A stretch of DNA of 64,000 bases from [Clostridium] hylemonae DSM 15053 (GTDB lineage: Bacteria > Bacillota > Clostridia > Lachnospirales > Lachnospiraceae): assembly GCF_008281175.1 (NCBI RefSeq), contig NZ_CP036524.1:1922001-1986000 (forward strand), read 5' to 3'. This document shows positions 17,074-26,184 of the stretch, piece after piece. The position numbers and the translations under genes were made by a program. The notes under the pieces are model-generated. The model had not been told where the DNA came from. It ran no database searches and saw nothing but the letters and a program-made list of their open reading frames with translations. The stretch's first letter is position 1, and each line of letters begins with the position of its first letter.

Positions 17074-17133
17074 TCAATAACCTCTGCACCAATTCTCACT
17101 ATATTATATGCGCGCTTTCAGGAAACGAGACTG

Positions 17134-17541
17134 TCAGTCTGCAATATCCTCCGCCGCTTCGGCTTCATTCAGAATATCATCCACATCTTTTTCGGTCATC
17201 TTATCTTCACCTTTTGAGCCGAACTTTTCAATGACATCGGGGATCATATCCAGTATCTTCGTCATCGTATCCTGATTTTTGATATTCACAAGCTTTGTAT
17301 ATCCATTCTGGATCACGAGGACCGCGCACGGCGTCATCTTGCCGCCTATCCCGCCGGCGCCTCTTTCTTTCTTGTCACCGTTGAAGGCGCCTGCTCCTAC
17401 CGCGAACGATACGTCGACAAGAGGAAGAAGAATCGTGTCCCCTATATGGATCGCGTCACCTACAACCGTCTTCGACGTGATCACTCCGTCCATCCCGTGG
17501 AAAAGAGCCTCCACCGTTCCTTTAAAATTATTTTCAGCCAT
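17134..17541 (-). CDS. gerW: GerW family sporulation protein (YtfJ)
   Basis: A 135-residue protein with the YtfJ/GerW signature: VEALFHGMDGVITSKTVVGD, TILLPLVDVSFAVGAGAF, GGIGGKMTPCAVLVIQNG, and a C-terminal acidic tail. GerW is made in the forespore and needed for normal germination in Bacillus. Start 17541 is fixed by GAGGAGGAAAC just upstream; the frame stays open further 5' but without coding character. It lies next to the DUF2953 gene, the conserved ytfI-ytfJ pair. Confidence 0.9.
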   Translation of the reverse strand: MAENNFKGTVEALFHGMDGVITSKTVVGDAIHIGDTILLPLVDVSFAVGAGAFNGDKKERGAGGIGGKMTPCAVLVIQNGYTKLVNIKNQDTMTKILDMIPDVIEKFGSKGEDKMTEKDVDDILNEAEAAEDIAD

Positions 17542-17563
17542 GTCCGTTTCCTCCTCAATCAAA

Positions 17564-18526
17564 CTATAATTCAAAACTCCTTGCGTGCTTATACGTGGCG
17601 CGGACCTCTCTGCACCAGAACAGATTCCATAACAGCAGGAAAAAATGCAGGATGTGTACCTTTCCCCTGATAAGCAGCGTACCTTCCAGTATCTTCTGCT
17701 CAAAGTCCGGAACGATCTCTGTCTGTTTCCCCATAAAAGGATATAGAATGCTCAGTCCTGCCAATACTTGTCCCGTTCTGTACGGGTCCTCGAATCCATA
17801 GTGTATCTTTGCTTTCACCGTCTTCGGCTTCAGACGTCCAAGCAGCCGCAGCGCCTCTTTTTTCACCTTTGTAAACGCGGTCTTATGGATATCGTCCAGT
17901 ATGAACGCACTGAGCTTTTCCTTCTTTTCTGATAATGCCTTTATTTTATCACATAATCTTAGAATTGTACATTTTATCTTACGGAATGTCTGCCTGCACT
18001 TTTCATAAATATTTTCAGATTTCCTGCGCTTTTTACGAGGGCCGGTTTTTTCTTTCTGAGCATCTTTTTCAGTTTCTTTCCGCTTCGTTTCAGTTCTTTC
18101 AGGTAGTCGGGATTCTTCTTCAACTTCTTTTTGAACGCTCTGACGCTCTTCAGCGCGGCCTTCATCTGTTTTTTCCGTCTCTTCCAGCATCTCTTTGTAT
18201 TTTGCTTCATCATCTTCCACTTCCTCATCAAATTTTTTAAAATCGCCGGCATCTGTCTGTTCTTCCTCTGCCATCTTCTTAAAAAATATGCGCAGATTCC
18301 AGTCAAACTCCCCTGCACGGTACGAGGCTTTGAACGTGACAAGGCGCAAAAGCCAGGTACATCTAATATCTGCCTGGATACTGTCCGCCGAACCGCCGGA
18401 GACAGCCTCGATACGGTATCTGAAGGGCACAAAAAGCACAATACAAACCAACAATACAAGTATCCCCAGTATTGCGGCTATTATGATTCCTATGATCTTC
18501 AAGATAAGCAGTATGATATGTAACAT
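17564..18526 (-). CDS. DUF2953 domain protein (YtfI-like)
   Basis: A 320-residue protein with an N-terminal membrane segment (residues 5-35), VPFRYRIEAVSG, then a DUF2953 body interrupted by a Lys/Glu-rich low-complexity stretch (about 90-175). The C-terminal LKPKTVKAKIHYGFEDPYRTGQVLAG region is the DUF2953 hallmark. Bacillus YtfI shares this neighbourhood with YtfJ. Function unknown; probably sporulation-linked by context. Confidence 0.8.
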   Translation of the reverse strand: MLHIILLILKIIGIIIAAILGILVLLVCIVLFVPFRYRIEAVSGGSADSIQADIRCTWLLRLVTFKASYRAGEFDWNLRIFFKKMAEEEQTDAGDFKKFDEEVEDDEAKYKEMLEETEKTDEGRAEERQSVQKEVEEESRLPERTETKRKETEKDAQKEKTGPRKKRRKSENIYEKCRQTFRKIKCTILRLCDKIKALSEKKEKLSAFILDDIHKTAFTKVKKEALRLLGRLKPKTVKAKIHYGFEDPYRTGQVLAGLSILYPFMGKQTEIVPDFEQKILEGTLLIRGKVHILHFFLLLWNLFWCREVRATYKHARSFEL

Positions 18527-18527
18527 C

Positions 18528-18851
18528 TCAGTCTTCCTGTTCTTTTTCTAATATATAGGAACGAATGTCCGTCCCTTTTGTTTCATGATATACCTCTTTT
18601 GCTATTTTTTCTACAAGTTCAAGCGCATCGTCATAACTTTTTGCGATCCCCACGACAAAATAATCTTCTTTCGGGTAATCCGGCTGAAGAAGAAGGACTG
18701 AATTAATGATCTCCAGCTGGTTGTTCTCATTCCGCGGCAGTACAAGGAGGTGAATGCTCACCTGGAACTTCTTGTTCTCCAGTTTTTTTATGATCTTATC
18801 CTTCTTTTTTTCAAGCCCTTCCGTAAAATACATATGCCTGTAATATTTCAT
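18528..18851 (-). CDS. Conserved hypothetical protein, 107 residues
   Basis: A small soluble protein starting MKYYRHMYFTEGLEKKKDKI, with a beta-rich middle (VSIHLLVLPRNENNQLEIIN) and a helical C-terminus. The start at 18851 is preceded by AGAGG at 8 bases and lies inside the 3' end region just after the PBP stop at 18886. The frame is open further upstream inside the PBP gene, but without a start site. I do not recognise a named family. Its position between a PBP and the ytfI-like gene suggests the same operon. Confidence 0.65.
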   Translation of the reverse strand: MKYYRHMYFTEGLEKKKDKIIKKLENKKFQVSIHLLVLPRNENNQLEIINSVLLLQPDYPKEDYFVVGIAKSYDDALELVEKIAKEVYHETKGTDIRSYILEKEQED

Positions 18852-18885
18852 CTTACTGTACCTCTTTCCCGCCGTTCCTGCGGAC

Positions 18886-20421
18886 TTACTGATTATAATA
18901 AGCGTCAAACACCTGCTTTGCGACATTGACCGCTTTGGCAGAGCCGTCGGAGGCCTCTATGATGACGCTTATGACGAGGTCCGGATTGTCAACGTTCGTC
19001 ATACCGATAAACCATGAGTGGTCTTTTTCTTTGTCTGAGCTGTATTCCGCGGTCCCGGTCTTCCCTGCCGCCGTATACCCCTGCCCGCTCAGAACGGACG
19101 CGGTTCCGTACTGTACTACATCTGTCATATATTCCTTCAGCTTCGCCGCCTCCCCGGAAGTCATGAGCGTCCCGGCTTTTTCCGGTTTATTCTCATCTAC
19201 AACAGTACCTCCATAATTGGTGACCGCCTGCACGAGATACGGTTTCATGAGCGTGCCTCCGTTGGCGATCGCAGACGTGATCAGCGCCATATGGTAAGGA
19301 CTTACCTGTGTCTGTCCCTGCCCCATGGCCGTCATCATCTTCTCTCCGTCAGAAGCGCCCTTTTTCAGCGTAAACCTGCTTTTACTGTACGGGAGTTCCG
19401 AGGGGAGCTTGGAATCAAACAGAAGTTCCTTGGCCGTATCCCTGAATTTCCCTACATCCAGCGACAGTCCAATATTGGAAAACGACGCGTTGCAGGAATA
19501 AGCTATCGAATCCGCGAAGTCCACCTGACCGTGTACATGATTGTTAAAACAGTGTATGGTCAGACCTCCGTGTTCTATGGCCCCGGTACAGTTATAACTG
19601 TAATTTTCATAATCAGAGTGTTCCCTCATATATTCAAGCGCAGTCACTACCTTGAACGTGGAACCGGGCGCATACTGTCCCTGCGTCGCCCTGTTCAGCA
19701 GAACACTGTCCTCGCTGGAATTCAGAGATTCCCAATTGTCCGCCACTGAGTTCGGGTCAAAATCCGGCTTGGATACCATGGCCAGGATCTTTCCGGTACT
19801 AGGCTCCAGCGCCACGACCGCTCCCTTGTAGTTTCCGAGCGCGTCGTACGCTGCCTCCTGCAGATTTGCATCCAGCGTCGTGACAACATTGTCTCCTATA
19901 TTCTTCTTATCCTGAAACTCATTTTTTAATTTCTCCAGAAAAAAAGCATTTGACGTGAGCAGTTCAAAATTTTCTACAGATTCCAGCCCCGATTTTCCCT
20001 GGACACTGTATCCGACTACATGGGCAAACATACTGCCGTACGGGTACTCCCTCGTCTCACTTCCGTCTTCCGCCACATTGGTCTGTGCAAGCACATTGCC
20101 GTTCTTGTCCAGGATCTTGCCTCTCACGACCCGTTTTGCATAGGAATCCTGCCGCGCATTGTATGGACTGCGGATGATATCCCTGCTTTTTACCACGTTG
20201 AAATATGCAATATATCCCATAAGAACAAGGAACAGACCCACGAATGCGTAGGTGACTCTAGCGAACTCTTTGTTTCGGGCGCGCTTTGCCTTTTTCCGGT
20301 GCTTGTCGGCCTTGTTGGCTTCTTTTCGGTCTCTGCGGGACATCTGACGCTTTTCCTCGTCTCGTTTTAATTTCCTGTCCGCTTCTCTTTGCTCGTAGCC
20401 TTTCCTTTTTCTTTCTTTCAA
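18886..20421 (-). CDS. Class B penicillin-binding protein (transpeptidase)
   Basis: A 511-residue membrane-anchored D,D-transpeptidase. Residues 1-53 are extremely Lys/Arg-rich, followed by one membrane helix (54-74). Active-site motifs are STFK (254-257), SCN (309-311) and GKTGTAE (near 445). It resembles the short PbpA type that lacks the large N-terminal dimerisation domain of FtsI. It pairs with the upstream FtsW/RodA polymerase. The start is ambiguous: TTG 20421 (after GAGGAAG) or ATG 20343 (after GAGG, longer spacing). Either gives an unusually long out-of-frame overlap (164 or 86 bases) with the FtsW-like gene. Confidence 0.88.
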   Translation of the reverse strand: MKERKRKGYEQREADRKLKRDEEKRQMSRRDRKEANKADKHRKKAKRARNKEFARVTYAFVGLFLVLMGYIAYFNVVKSRDIIRSPYNARQDSYAKRVVRGKILDKNGNVLAQTNVAEDGSETREYPYGSMFAHVVGYSVQGKSGLESVENFELLTSNAFFLEKLKNEFQDKKNIGDNVVTTLDANLQEAAYDALGNYKGAVVALEPSTGKILAMVSKPDFDPNSVADNWESLNSSEDSVLLNRATQGQYAPGSTFKVVTALEYMREHSDYENYSYNCTGAIEHGGLTIHCFNNHVHGQVDFADSIAYSCNASFSNIGLSLDVGKFRDTAKELLFDSKLPSELPYSKSRFTLKKGASDGEKMMTAMGQGQTQVSPYHMALITSAIANGGTLMKPYLVQAVTNYGGTVVDENKPEKAGTLMTSGEAAKLKEYMTDVVQYGTASVLSGQGYTAAGKTGTAEYSSDKEKDHSWFIGMTNVDNPDLVISVIIEASDGSAKAVNVAKQVFDAYYNQ

Positions 20422-21730
20422 TATCTTCTTCCTCGTCTTCTCTTAATATATATAAGCCCTGAATAATAGCAAACATGATCATCGTACTTAATAAGGAACT
20501 TCCCCCGTAACTGACAAGCGGAAGTGTTACTCCCGTAGACGGTATAAACTTCGTCACACCGCCGATCGTAAGGAATACCTGGAATATGTAGCATGTTCCA
20601 AGTCCAAGAGCCACCAGCTTATAAAACATACTGTGGAGCTGCATCGCGATATTCAGAAACATTACGTAACAACTGACGCAGATCAGGATGATACAAAGCG
20701 CAAATATGATCCCCATCTCCTCCGATATGACAGAAAAGATAAAATCTGAATCCGCTACCGGGATCATGTCCGGTTCCCCCTGGCACAGCCCCAGTCCGAA
20801 CCAGCTTCCCGTGCCGATGGCAAACAGCGACTGCGCCACCTGATAACCGCCGTTATTGTAGGCGGCGAAAGGGTCCCTCCACACAATGACACGGGTCCGT
20901 ACATGATCAAACAGGTAATACGCACCGACAGATGCGACACTGCCGGCTCCGAGTCCCGCGACTATATAGAGCGGCTGCCTCGTAGCCACATAGAGCATGA
21001 CCAGATAAACGACAAAGATGATGAGCGCTGCTCCCAGGTCTTTGGAGACAACAAGTATGAGCACATGGAAGGCGGCCAGCGCTGTGGTGATCACGATATT
21101 TTTAAACTCCAGCGACATCTTGAAGCTGGACGCCACGAAAAATACAAAGATGATCTTTACCAGCTCCGACGGCTGTATATTGATCCCTGCTATCGTAAAT
21201 CCAAGCTTTGCCCCATAGGATACCTGGCCGAGTACGACTACAACGGCGAGCGATACGATTCCCGCCGCCGCGTAAAGTTTTCTCCACTCTGCCAGCTTCT
21301 TGAACTTACGTATGATAACCGGCACAGCAAGACTTATGGCGATAGCGCCTGCCGCGATGACAAACTGCTTTACCGCATTTGTATAGTTGAGCCGCGTCAG
21401 CATGATCAGCCCGATACAAAGCAGCATGCACAGATTGTTGACAACAAGCCTTGAAACTTTCGGGTAAATGATCGTATAAAGCAGTATCGTGGCCCCGAAC
21501 AGTACCACCTGCATGAGATAAAAAGCGAGCAGTTTGATATCCTCGGTCTCCAGATACATTACGAGAAACGCAATAATATGGATCATGTACATAAGCACAT
21601 TCTGTCTGCGGAGCATGCTTTTTTTCCGGTCCGGATCCTGATAGCCAAATATACTGAAACAGAGATACGTATACATGGTTATAAGTATGATCATCAGATA
21701 TTTTGACAGCTCTACAATAATATTTACCAA
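20258..21730 (-). CDS. FtsW/RodA/SpoVE family peptidoglycan glycosyltransferase
   Basis: A 490-residue SEDS protein with about 12 membrane segments. Family motifs include NIQPSELVKIIFVFFVAS near 187, the DLGAALI stretch, NGGYQVAQSLFAIGTGSWFGLGLCQG near 293, and GVTLPLVSYGGSSLLSTMIMFAIIQG near 415. SEDS proteins polymerise lipid II together with a class B PBP, here the next gene. The C-terminal 60 residues are a basic tail (ERKKKERLRAKRSGQEI and onward) encoded in the region that also encodes the PBP N-terminus. Confidence 0.92.
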   Translation of the reverse strand: MVNIIVELSKYLMIILITMYTYLCFSIFGYQDPDRKKSMLRRQNVLMYMIHIIAFLVMYLETEDIKLLAFYLMQVVLFGATILLYTIIYPKVSRLVVNNLCMLLCIGLIMLTRLNYTNAVKQFVIAAGAIAISLAVPVIIRKFKKLAEWRKLYAAAGIVSLAVVVVLGQVSYGAKLGFTIAGINIQPSELVKIIFVFFVASSFKMSLEFKNIVITTALAAFHVLILVVSKDLGAALIIFVVYLVMLYVATRQPLYIVAGLGAGSVASVGAYYLFDHVRTRVIVWRDPFAAYNNGGYQVAQSLFAIGTGSWFGLGLCQGEPDMIPVADSDFIFSVISEEMGIIFALCIILICVSCYVMFLNIAMQLHSMFYKLVALGLGTCYIFQVFLTIGGVTKFIPSTGVTLPLVSYGGSSLLSTMIMFAIIQGLYILREDEEEDIERKKKERLRAKRSGQEIKTRRGKASDVPQRPKRSQQGRQAPEKGKARPKQRVR

Positions 21731-21738
21731 AACTTCAC

Positions 21739-23892
21739 CTACTTCACTCCCCGCTTGAAATGTCCTTTTGTAAAATCCATATCCGGGGTCCTTATATCTT
21801 TCTCTTTGATAAAGGCGTCTGTGTACAGCGCCGTGATCTTCTGCATCTCCTTTGCATCTTCCGTCGTAAAATCAAGACGGATCGATGCAGGTGAGAGCGA
21901 GTTTATCTCCTTTCGCTGATTCAAAAGAACGAGCGGAGAAGAATTATAAATTATATTATAACAGTATTCACAGCAATTTTTAACCGCAAATTTTTTCTGG
22001 TATCTGTCCTTTATATATGTCAGACCGTCACTGTGCGTACAGCGGCCTGTTGTCTTCTGCACACAGCCGGCCGTGACCATCACGGGCTGATAGCCGTATG
22101 CAACGAATGTGCAGTCGGAAACACCGAGTTCTTTCAGTTCTCCTGCGTTCAGCTCCGCCGGGGCCGTATAAGATTCTATGCGTGTCTTCTTCAGAAATTG
22201 CTTCGCATAACGGTTGAACACATAGATATTGGCATCTGAAATTATCTTCCGGTCATACCCCTTCCCCTCCAGCCACTCACAGCTCTCCCAGTTGCGCACG
22301 AGAACGCCGTCAAACACTTCCAGAAGAAGGGCATATTTCCGCTCAAACTTTTCAGCCGTGGGACTGCGGAAAATATATGGCAGGGCGGCATACACTTCTT
22401 TCCCCGACTCCCCCGCCTTTTGTACAAGGCTTCGCAAAGTCTCTTCCACAGCCGGCATGAGCATACCGCTGTCGACATATATGGCACGGATCTCTTCGGC
22501 GGATACCGCTGCTTTGAGTTGTTCTGCATTCATGACCGACACTGCCATGACGGCCGGCCTGTCCGTCTCACTTTTCTGAACGACAGCTCTGCCTTCCTCG
22601 TCCGGCGTAAAATGAGCCGCCTCATCCTCCGTTCTCCGGTAAGGACTCAGCAGACTTTCCTCAAGGCGGCCAAGTCCTTCTCTTCTCAGTTCATTCAACG
22701 CCTGCATCGGAAGAAACAGCTCCCCGTCCATGCGGATATCCAGCCTGTCAAAGACAAATTGTGTGCCGCCGGTCTTTCTCATCTGCTTTTCTATCCTCTC
22801 TGCGCTGAGGGGCTGCTTTAACGCCTGCTCCGGTGCCATACCCTCGCAGACTGTCTTTGATCCTTTGTGCTCAAGCTCCAGTTTAGCACGATTTCCGGGA
22901 GAAAGTATTAAGTTACCATTAATTTTTTCTTGGATTTCAAACGTACGGCGCTGCGGCGGTTCTTCTTTGCCCTGCGGCCTGGAAAAAGATATCATATCTT
23001 TTCCGTTATGCCGTTTATAATACCCGTCACAGTATCCCCGCCTTCTGTACGCCGTATACAGCCGCTCCCTGTCTCTTGTGTCCACCGCAAAGCCTTCTCT
23101 TCCTTTCTCATAATAAAGGTCCGCGTATGCGCGGTACATGCTCACAACGGTATATACATAATCCGGCTGTTTCATGCGCCCTTCGATCTTAAAGGAGTCT
23201 ATGCCGGCCTCGATCAGTTCCGGGATCAAGTCTATCGCGCAGAGATCTTTCAGGCTCATCAAGTCGGCCGGTCTTCCGTCCCCAATGCTGTAAGCCAGGC
23301 GGCACGGCTGGGCACACTGCCCCCTGTTCCCGCTTCTTCCCCCGAGCAGGCTGCTGAGCAGACACTGGCCGGAGTAACAATAGCAGAGCGCCCCGTGCAC
23401 AAAGCATTCTACCTCCAGGCCGGTCTCTCTTTTTATAGCAGCCACCTCGGCAAGCGACAGTTCCCTCGCCGGCACAACGCGCATGACCCCTTGTCTCTTC
23501 ATAAAGGCGGCGCCCGCCGCACCGGTGATCGTCATCTGCGTGCTTGCGTGAAGAGGAAGGTCCGGAAAATATGACCGGATATACTCCGCCACCCCGATAT
23601 CCTGCACAATGATCCCGTCGATCCCCTGCCTGTAATAAGGAAGCAGATAACCGTACAGTTCATCTATCTCCGAGTCTTTCAGCAGCGTGTTGACGGTAAG
23701 ATACAGTTTCCTGCCGTGTACATGCACAAAATCAACTGCCCGGAGAAGTTCTTCCTCACCCGGATTATCCGCATACGCCCGCGCGCCGAAACGGCTTCCT
23801 CCCATATAGACCGCATCCGCCCCGGCCGCGACCGCGGCGTTCAGACTCTCCACCGAACCGGCGGGAGCCAGTATTTCCACTTTATTATCCAT
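21739..23892 (-). CDS. U32 family peptidase / RlhA-like 23S rRNA hydroxylation protein
   Basis: A 717-residue U32 protein. The N-terminal domain starts VEILAPAGSVESLNAAVAAGADAVYMGG, includes LPLHASTQMTI, and has the U32 signature ECFVHGALCYCYSGQCLLS with further cysteines in GQCAQPC. The large C-terminal part matches the DUF3656 extension of E. coli RlhA (YdcP), which hydroxylates 23S rRNA C2501; the older annotation was collagenase. Late cysteines (CVQKTTGRC, CCEYCYN) suggest a metal or Fe-S site. The start 23892 is chosen because AAGGG precedes it; the frame extending to 23961 crosses a hairpin array. Confidence 0.85.
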   Translation of the reverse strand: MDNKVEILAPAGSVESLNAAVAAGADAVYMGGSRFGARAYADNPGEEELLRAVDFVHVHGRKLYLTVNTLLKDSEIDELYGYLLPYYRQGIDGIIVQDIGVAEYIRSYFPDLPLHASTQMTITGAAGAAFMKRQGVMRVVPARELSLAEVAAIKRETGLEVECFVHGALCYCYSGQCLLSSLLGGRSGNRGQCAQPCRLAYSIGDGRPADLMSLKDLCAIDLIPELIEAGIDSFKIEGRMKQPDYVYTVVSMYRAYADLYYEKGREGFAVDTRDRERLYTAYRRRGYCDGYYKRHNGKDMISFSRPQGKEEPPQRRTFEIQEKINGNLILSPGNRAKLELEHKGSKTVCEGMAPEQALKQPLSAERIEKQMRKTGGTQFVFDRLDIRMDGELFLPMQALNELRREGLGRLEESLLSPYRRTEDEAAHFTPDEEGRAVVQKSETDRPAVMAVSVMNAEQLKAAVSAEEIRAIYVDSGMLMPAVEETLRSLVQKAGESGKEVYAALPYIFRSPTAEKFERKYALLLEVFDGVLVRNWESCEWLEGKGYDRKIISDANIYVFNRYAKQFLKKTRIESYTAPAELNAGELKELGVSDCTFVAYGYQPVMVTAGCVQKTTGRCTHSDGLTYIKDRYQKKFAVKNCCEYCYNIIYNSSPLVLLNQRKEINSLSPASIRLDFTTEDAKEMQKITALYTDAFIKEKDIRTPDMDFTKGHFKRGVK

Positions 23893-23911
23893 TGCTATTC
23901 GCCCTTCAATA

Positions 23912-24038
23912 AAGAATGTGCCTTGGCACATTCTTGCGCTGAGCGCGGTCGCCTGCGACATATTACTTCTTCGCGCGAGCGCGCTTCCCCCGGAGGGTTT
24001 TTATGACATAGGAAACTTCGTTTCCTATGTCATAAAAA
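23912..24038. repeat. Array of back-to-back hairpins upstream of the U32 gene
   Basis: Five abutting inverted repeats: AAGAATGTGCC-tt-GGCACATTCTT (23912-23935), GCGCT-g-AGCGC (23936-23946), GTCGC-ct-GCGAC (23948-23959), GCGC-ga-GCGC around 23975-23984, and a 19-bp-arm hairpin with loop TTC (23998-24038). The last has arms ending ATGACATAGGAAAC. Together with the zapA terminator they fill the whole zapA-U32 interval. It may be a composite intergenic repeat element or a structured leader. Confidence 0.65.
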
Positions 24039-24058
24039 AGGCTGTCCGCCGACAGCCT
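24039..24058 (-). terminator. Terminator of zapA
   Basis: Minus strand AGGCTGTC, loop GGCG, GACAGCCT, followed by TTTTTT. The stem begins within the zapA stop region. Confidence 0.8.
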
Positions 24059-24470
24059 ATTTCTTGTGATTATTTTTCATTTCCGTCTCCAGCTGAACGA
24101 TCTTCATCTGGAGTTCTTTGTTTTCCTCTTTCAGCTTGTCCATCGTCTTCTCCGCATTTTCAAGCTTGATCTGGACGGAGATCAGTTCATGTTTCAGATC
24201 ATACATCTCTTTGTCTTTTGCTTCAATATCACTTTCCAGCGTGCCGCCCTGCTTCTTAGCCTTAAAATAATCATCGGCTATATTAAGGGCCAGCAGGACG
24301 CTTCTCGTCTCTGCACTCTGTTTACGGTACCCCTCGCTGCTGCTGCACTCTTCGATCTTATGATTCAGATAGGTGGAAACTTTCTGCAGGTACTCCTCAC
24401 TCTCGAAGCCGCTTAAAGTAAACACCTTACCCCCTATTAAAACTTCCGTAAAATTTTTAGATGATGCCAT
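24057..24470 (-). CDS. zapA: Cell division protein ZapA
   Basis: A 137-residue ZapA. The N-terminal domain (TEVLIGGKVFTLSGFESEEYLQKVSTYLNHKI) is followed by SVLLALNIADDYFKAKK and a long C-terminal coiled coil (SVQIKLENAEKTMDKLKEE onward). ZapA bundles FtsZ protofilaments at the division ring. It follows ruvB and ends with its own terminator. Confidence 0.92.
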   Translation of the reverse strand: MASSKNFTEVLIGGKVFTLSGFESEEYLQKVSTYLNHKIEECSSSEGYRKQSAETRSVLLALNIADDYFKAKKQGGTLESDIEAKDKEMYDLKHELISVQIKLENAEKTMDKLKEENKELQMKIVQLETEMKNNHKK

Positions 24471-24536
24471 AGAAGCCTCCTCTGCCTTTCATACATACTC
24501 TGGTAATATTATAAACTAATCTTTCGCAAAAACCAA

Positions 24537-25544
24537 CTATTTTTCATTATTTTCCATTGAAATTCCAAGATGCCGGCAGGCGGCCTCTGTGACGACCCTC
24601 CCCCTCGGCGTTCTCTGTATAAATCCGTTCTTCAGCAGGTATGGTTCGTACACATCCTCTATCGTACCGGCGTCCTCTCCGACTGCGGCCGCCAATGTGT
24701 CAAGTCCTACAGGTCCTCCCTGAAATTTATCTATCATCGTAAGAAGAAGTCCTCTGTCTGTCTGGTCCAGTCCTTCCTTGTCCACGTCGAGCAGGTCAAG
24801 CGCATAGTTGGCCACCTCCTCTGTGATATACCCGTCATACTTTACCTGCGCGAAATCCCGCACTCTTTTAAGCAGCCGGTTGGCAAGCCGCGGTGTACCC
24901 CGTGAACGCCTTGCGAGCGCATCCGCGCCTCTTTCGTCGATGCCCACCTCCAGCACCTGTGCGGAACGCAGAATGATCGTCTTCAGTTCGCCTGCCGTAT
25001 AGAACTCCAGCCGGTTGACTACCCCGAAACGGTCTCTGAGCGGCGCTGTGAGCATGCCCGCCCGTGTCGTTGCACCGACGAGCGTAAATCTGGGAAGATC
25101 GAGACGGATGGAGCGGGCGGTCGCACCTTTTCCGATCATTATGTCAATCGCAAAATCTTCCATGGCAGGGTAGAGCACTTCCTCCACCTGCCTGTTCAGT
25201 CTGTGGATCTCGTCCACAAAAAGCACGTCCCCCTCCTGGAGGTTATTGAGTATAGCCGCCATCTCACCCGGCTTTTCAATGGCAGGTCCGGACGTTATCT
25301 TCATATTGACATTCATTTCGTTGGCAATGATTCCCGCAAGCGTCGTCTTTCCAAGTCCGGGCGGTCCATAAAACAGTACGTGGTCAAGTGCTTCTCCTCT
25401 TTCTTTCGCCGCCTCGATATAAATCTTCAGTGTCTCTTTTGCCTTTTCCTGCCCGATATAATCTGTGAGCAGCTGCGGGCGGAGATTATTTTCTATTTTG
25501 ATATCCTCTTCCAGATTCTCCGTAGTGATTATTCTCTTACTCAT
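24537..25544 (-). CDS. ruvB: Holliday junction branch migration helicase RuvB
   Basis: A 335-residue AAA+ motor. [17 protein letters not shown] precedes Walker [20 protein letters not shown] (about 58-75); Walker B is [14 protein letters not shown]; sensor I is [21 protein letters not shown]; the C-terminal winged helix includes [16 protein letters not shown] and [10 protein letters not shown]. It drives branch migration with RuvA. It follows ruvA by 14 bases. Confidence 0.97.
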   Translation of the reverse strand: MSKRIITTENLEEDIKIENNLRPQLLTDYIGQEKAKETLKIYIEAAKERGEALDHVLFYGPPGLGKTTLAGIIANEMNVNMKITSGPAIEKPGEMAAILNNLQEGDVLFVDEIHRLNRQVEEVLYPAMEDFAIDIMIGKGATARSIRLDLPRFTLVGATTRAGMLTAPLRDRFGVVNRLEFYTAGELKTIILRSAQVLEVGIDERGADALARRSRGTPRLANRLLKRVRDFAQVKYDGYITEEVANYALDLLDVDKEGLDQTDRGLLLTMIDKFQGGPVGLDTLAAAVGEDAGTIEDVYEPYLLKNGFIQRTPRGRVVTEAACRHLGISMENNEK

Positions 25545-25558
25545 GTTCTCCCCTTATA

Positions 25559-26176
25559 TTAAAACATCATATGCTTCAAAGCGCTTTTCAGCACGTCTTC
25601 CACTTCCATATGTTCTGCGATCTCCACCTGTTTTACAGCCTTCAGCGACTCTGTGCTGCCATATCCGAGCGCCACGAGTGCCTGCACCGCCTCACTTTGT
25701 ACTTCGTTCACACTGGCGGCCGCCGCTGCAGACGTATTCTCACTGCCATGTGCCGCATGTTCCAGCACATCTTCGATGCGCAGCTTATCTTTCAGTTCCA
25801 GTATGAGCTTCTCCGCCGTCTTTTTCCCGATCCCCGGCGCTGCCTGTATCGCCTTGACGTCATTGGATATCACGGCAAACCTCAGATCGTCCGGTGAGAG
25901 GGCGGACAGTATACCAAGTCCTCCTTTCGGACCGATGCCGTTTACGCCGATGATGAGCCGGAATATATCCAGATCATCCCTCGTGAGAAACCCAAAGAGC
26001 TGCATTGCATCTTCCTTCACATTCAGATACGTATGTATCTTTACTTCCCGCCCGGCCGACGGAAGCAGGCTCATGGACTGCCCTGACATATAGATTCCAT
26101 ATCCCACGCCGCCCACGTCCACGATGACCTTATCCTCTTCAACAGCGGCCAGTTCCCCTCTTATATATGATATCAT
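25559..26176 (-). CDS. ruvA: Holliday junction DNA helicase subunit RuvA
   Basis: A 205-residue RuvA. Domain I begins MISYIRGELAAVEEDKVIVDVGGVGYGIYMS; domain II has the helix-hairpin-helix motifs GVNGIGPKGGLGILS and AAPGIGKKTAEKLILEL; the C-terminal domain III (VNEVQSEAVQALVALGYG) contacts RuvB. It binds the four-way junction as a tetramer. Confidence 0.96.
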   Translation of the reverse strand: MISYIRGELAAVEEDKVIVDVGGVGYGIYMSGQSMSLLPSAGREVKIHTYLNVKEDAMQLFGFLTRDDLDIFRLIIGVNGIGPKGGLGILSALSPDDLRFAVISNDVKAIQAAPGIGKKTAEKLILELKDKLRIEDVLEHAAHGSENTSAAAAASVNEVQSEAVQALVALGYGSTESLKAVKQVEIAEHMEVEDVLKSALKHMMF

Positions 26177-26184
26177 AGTTCCTC

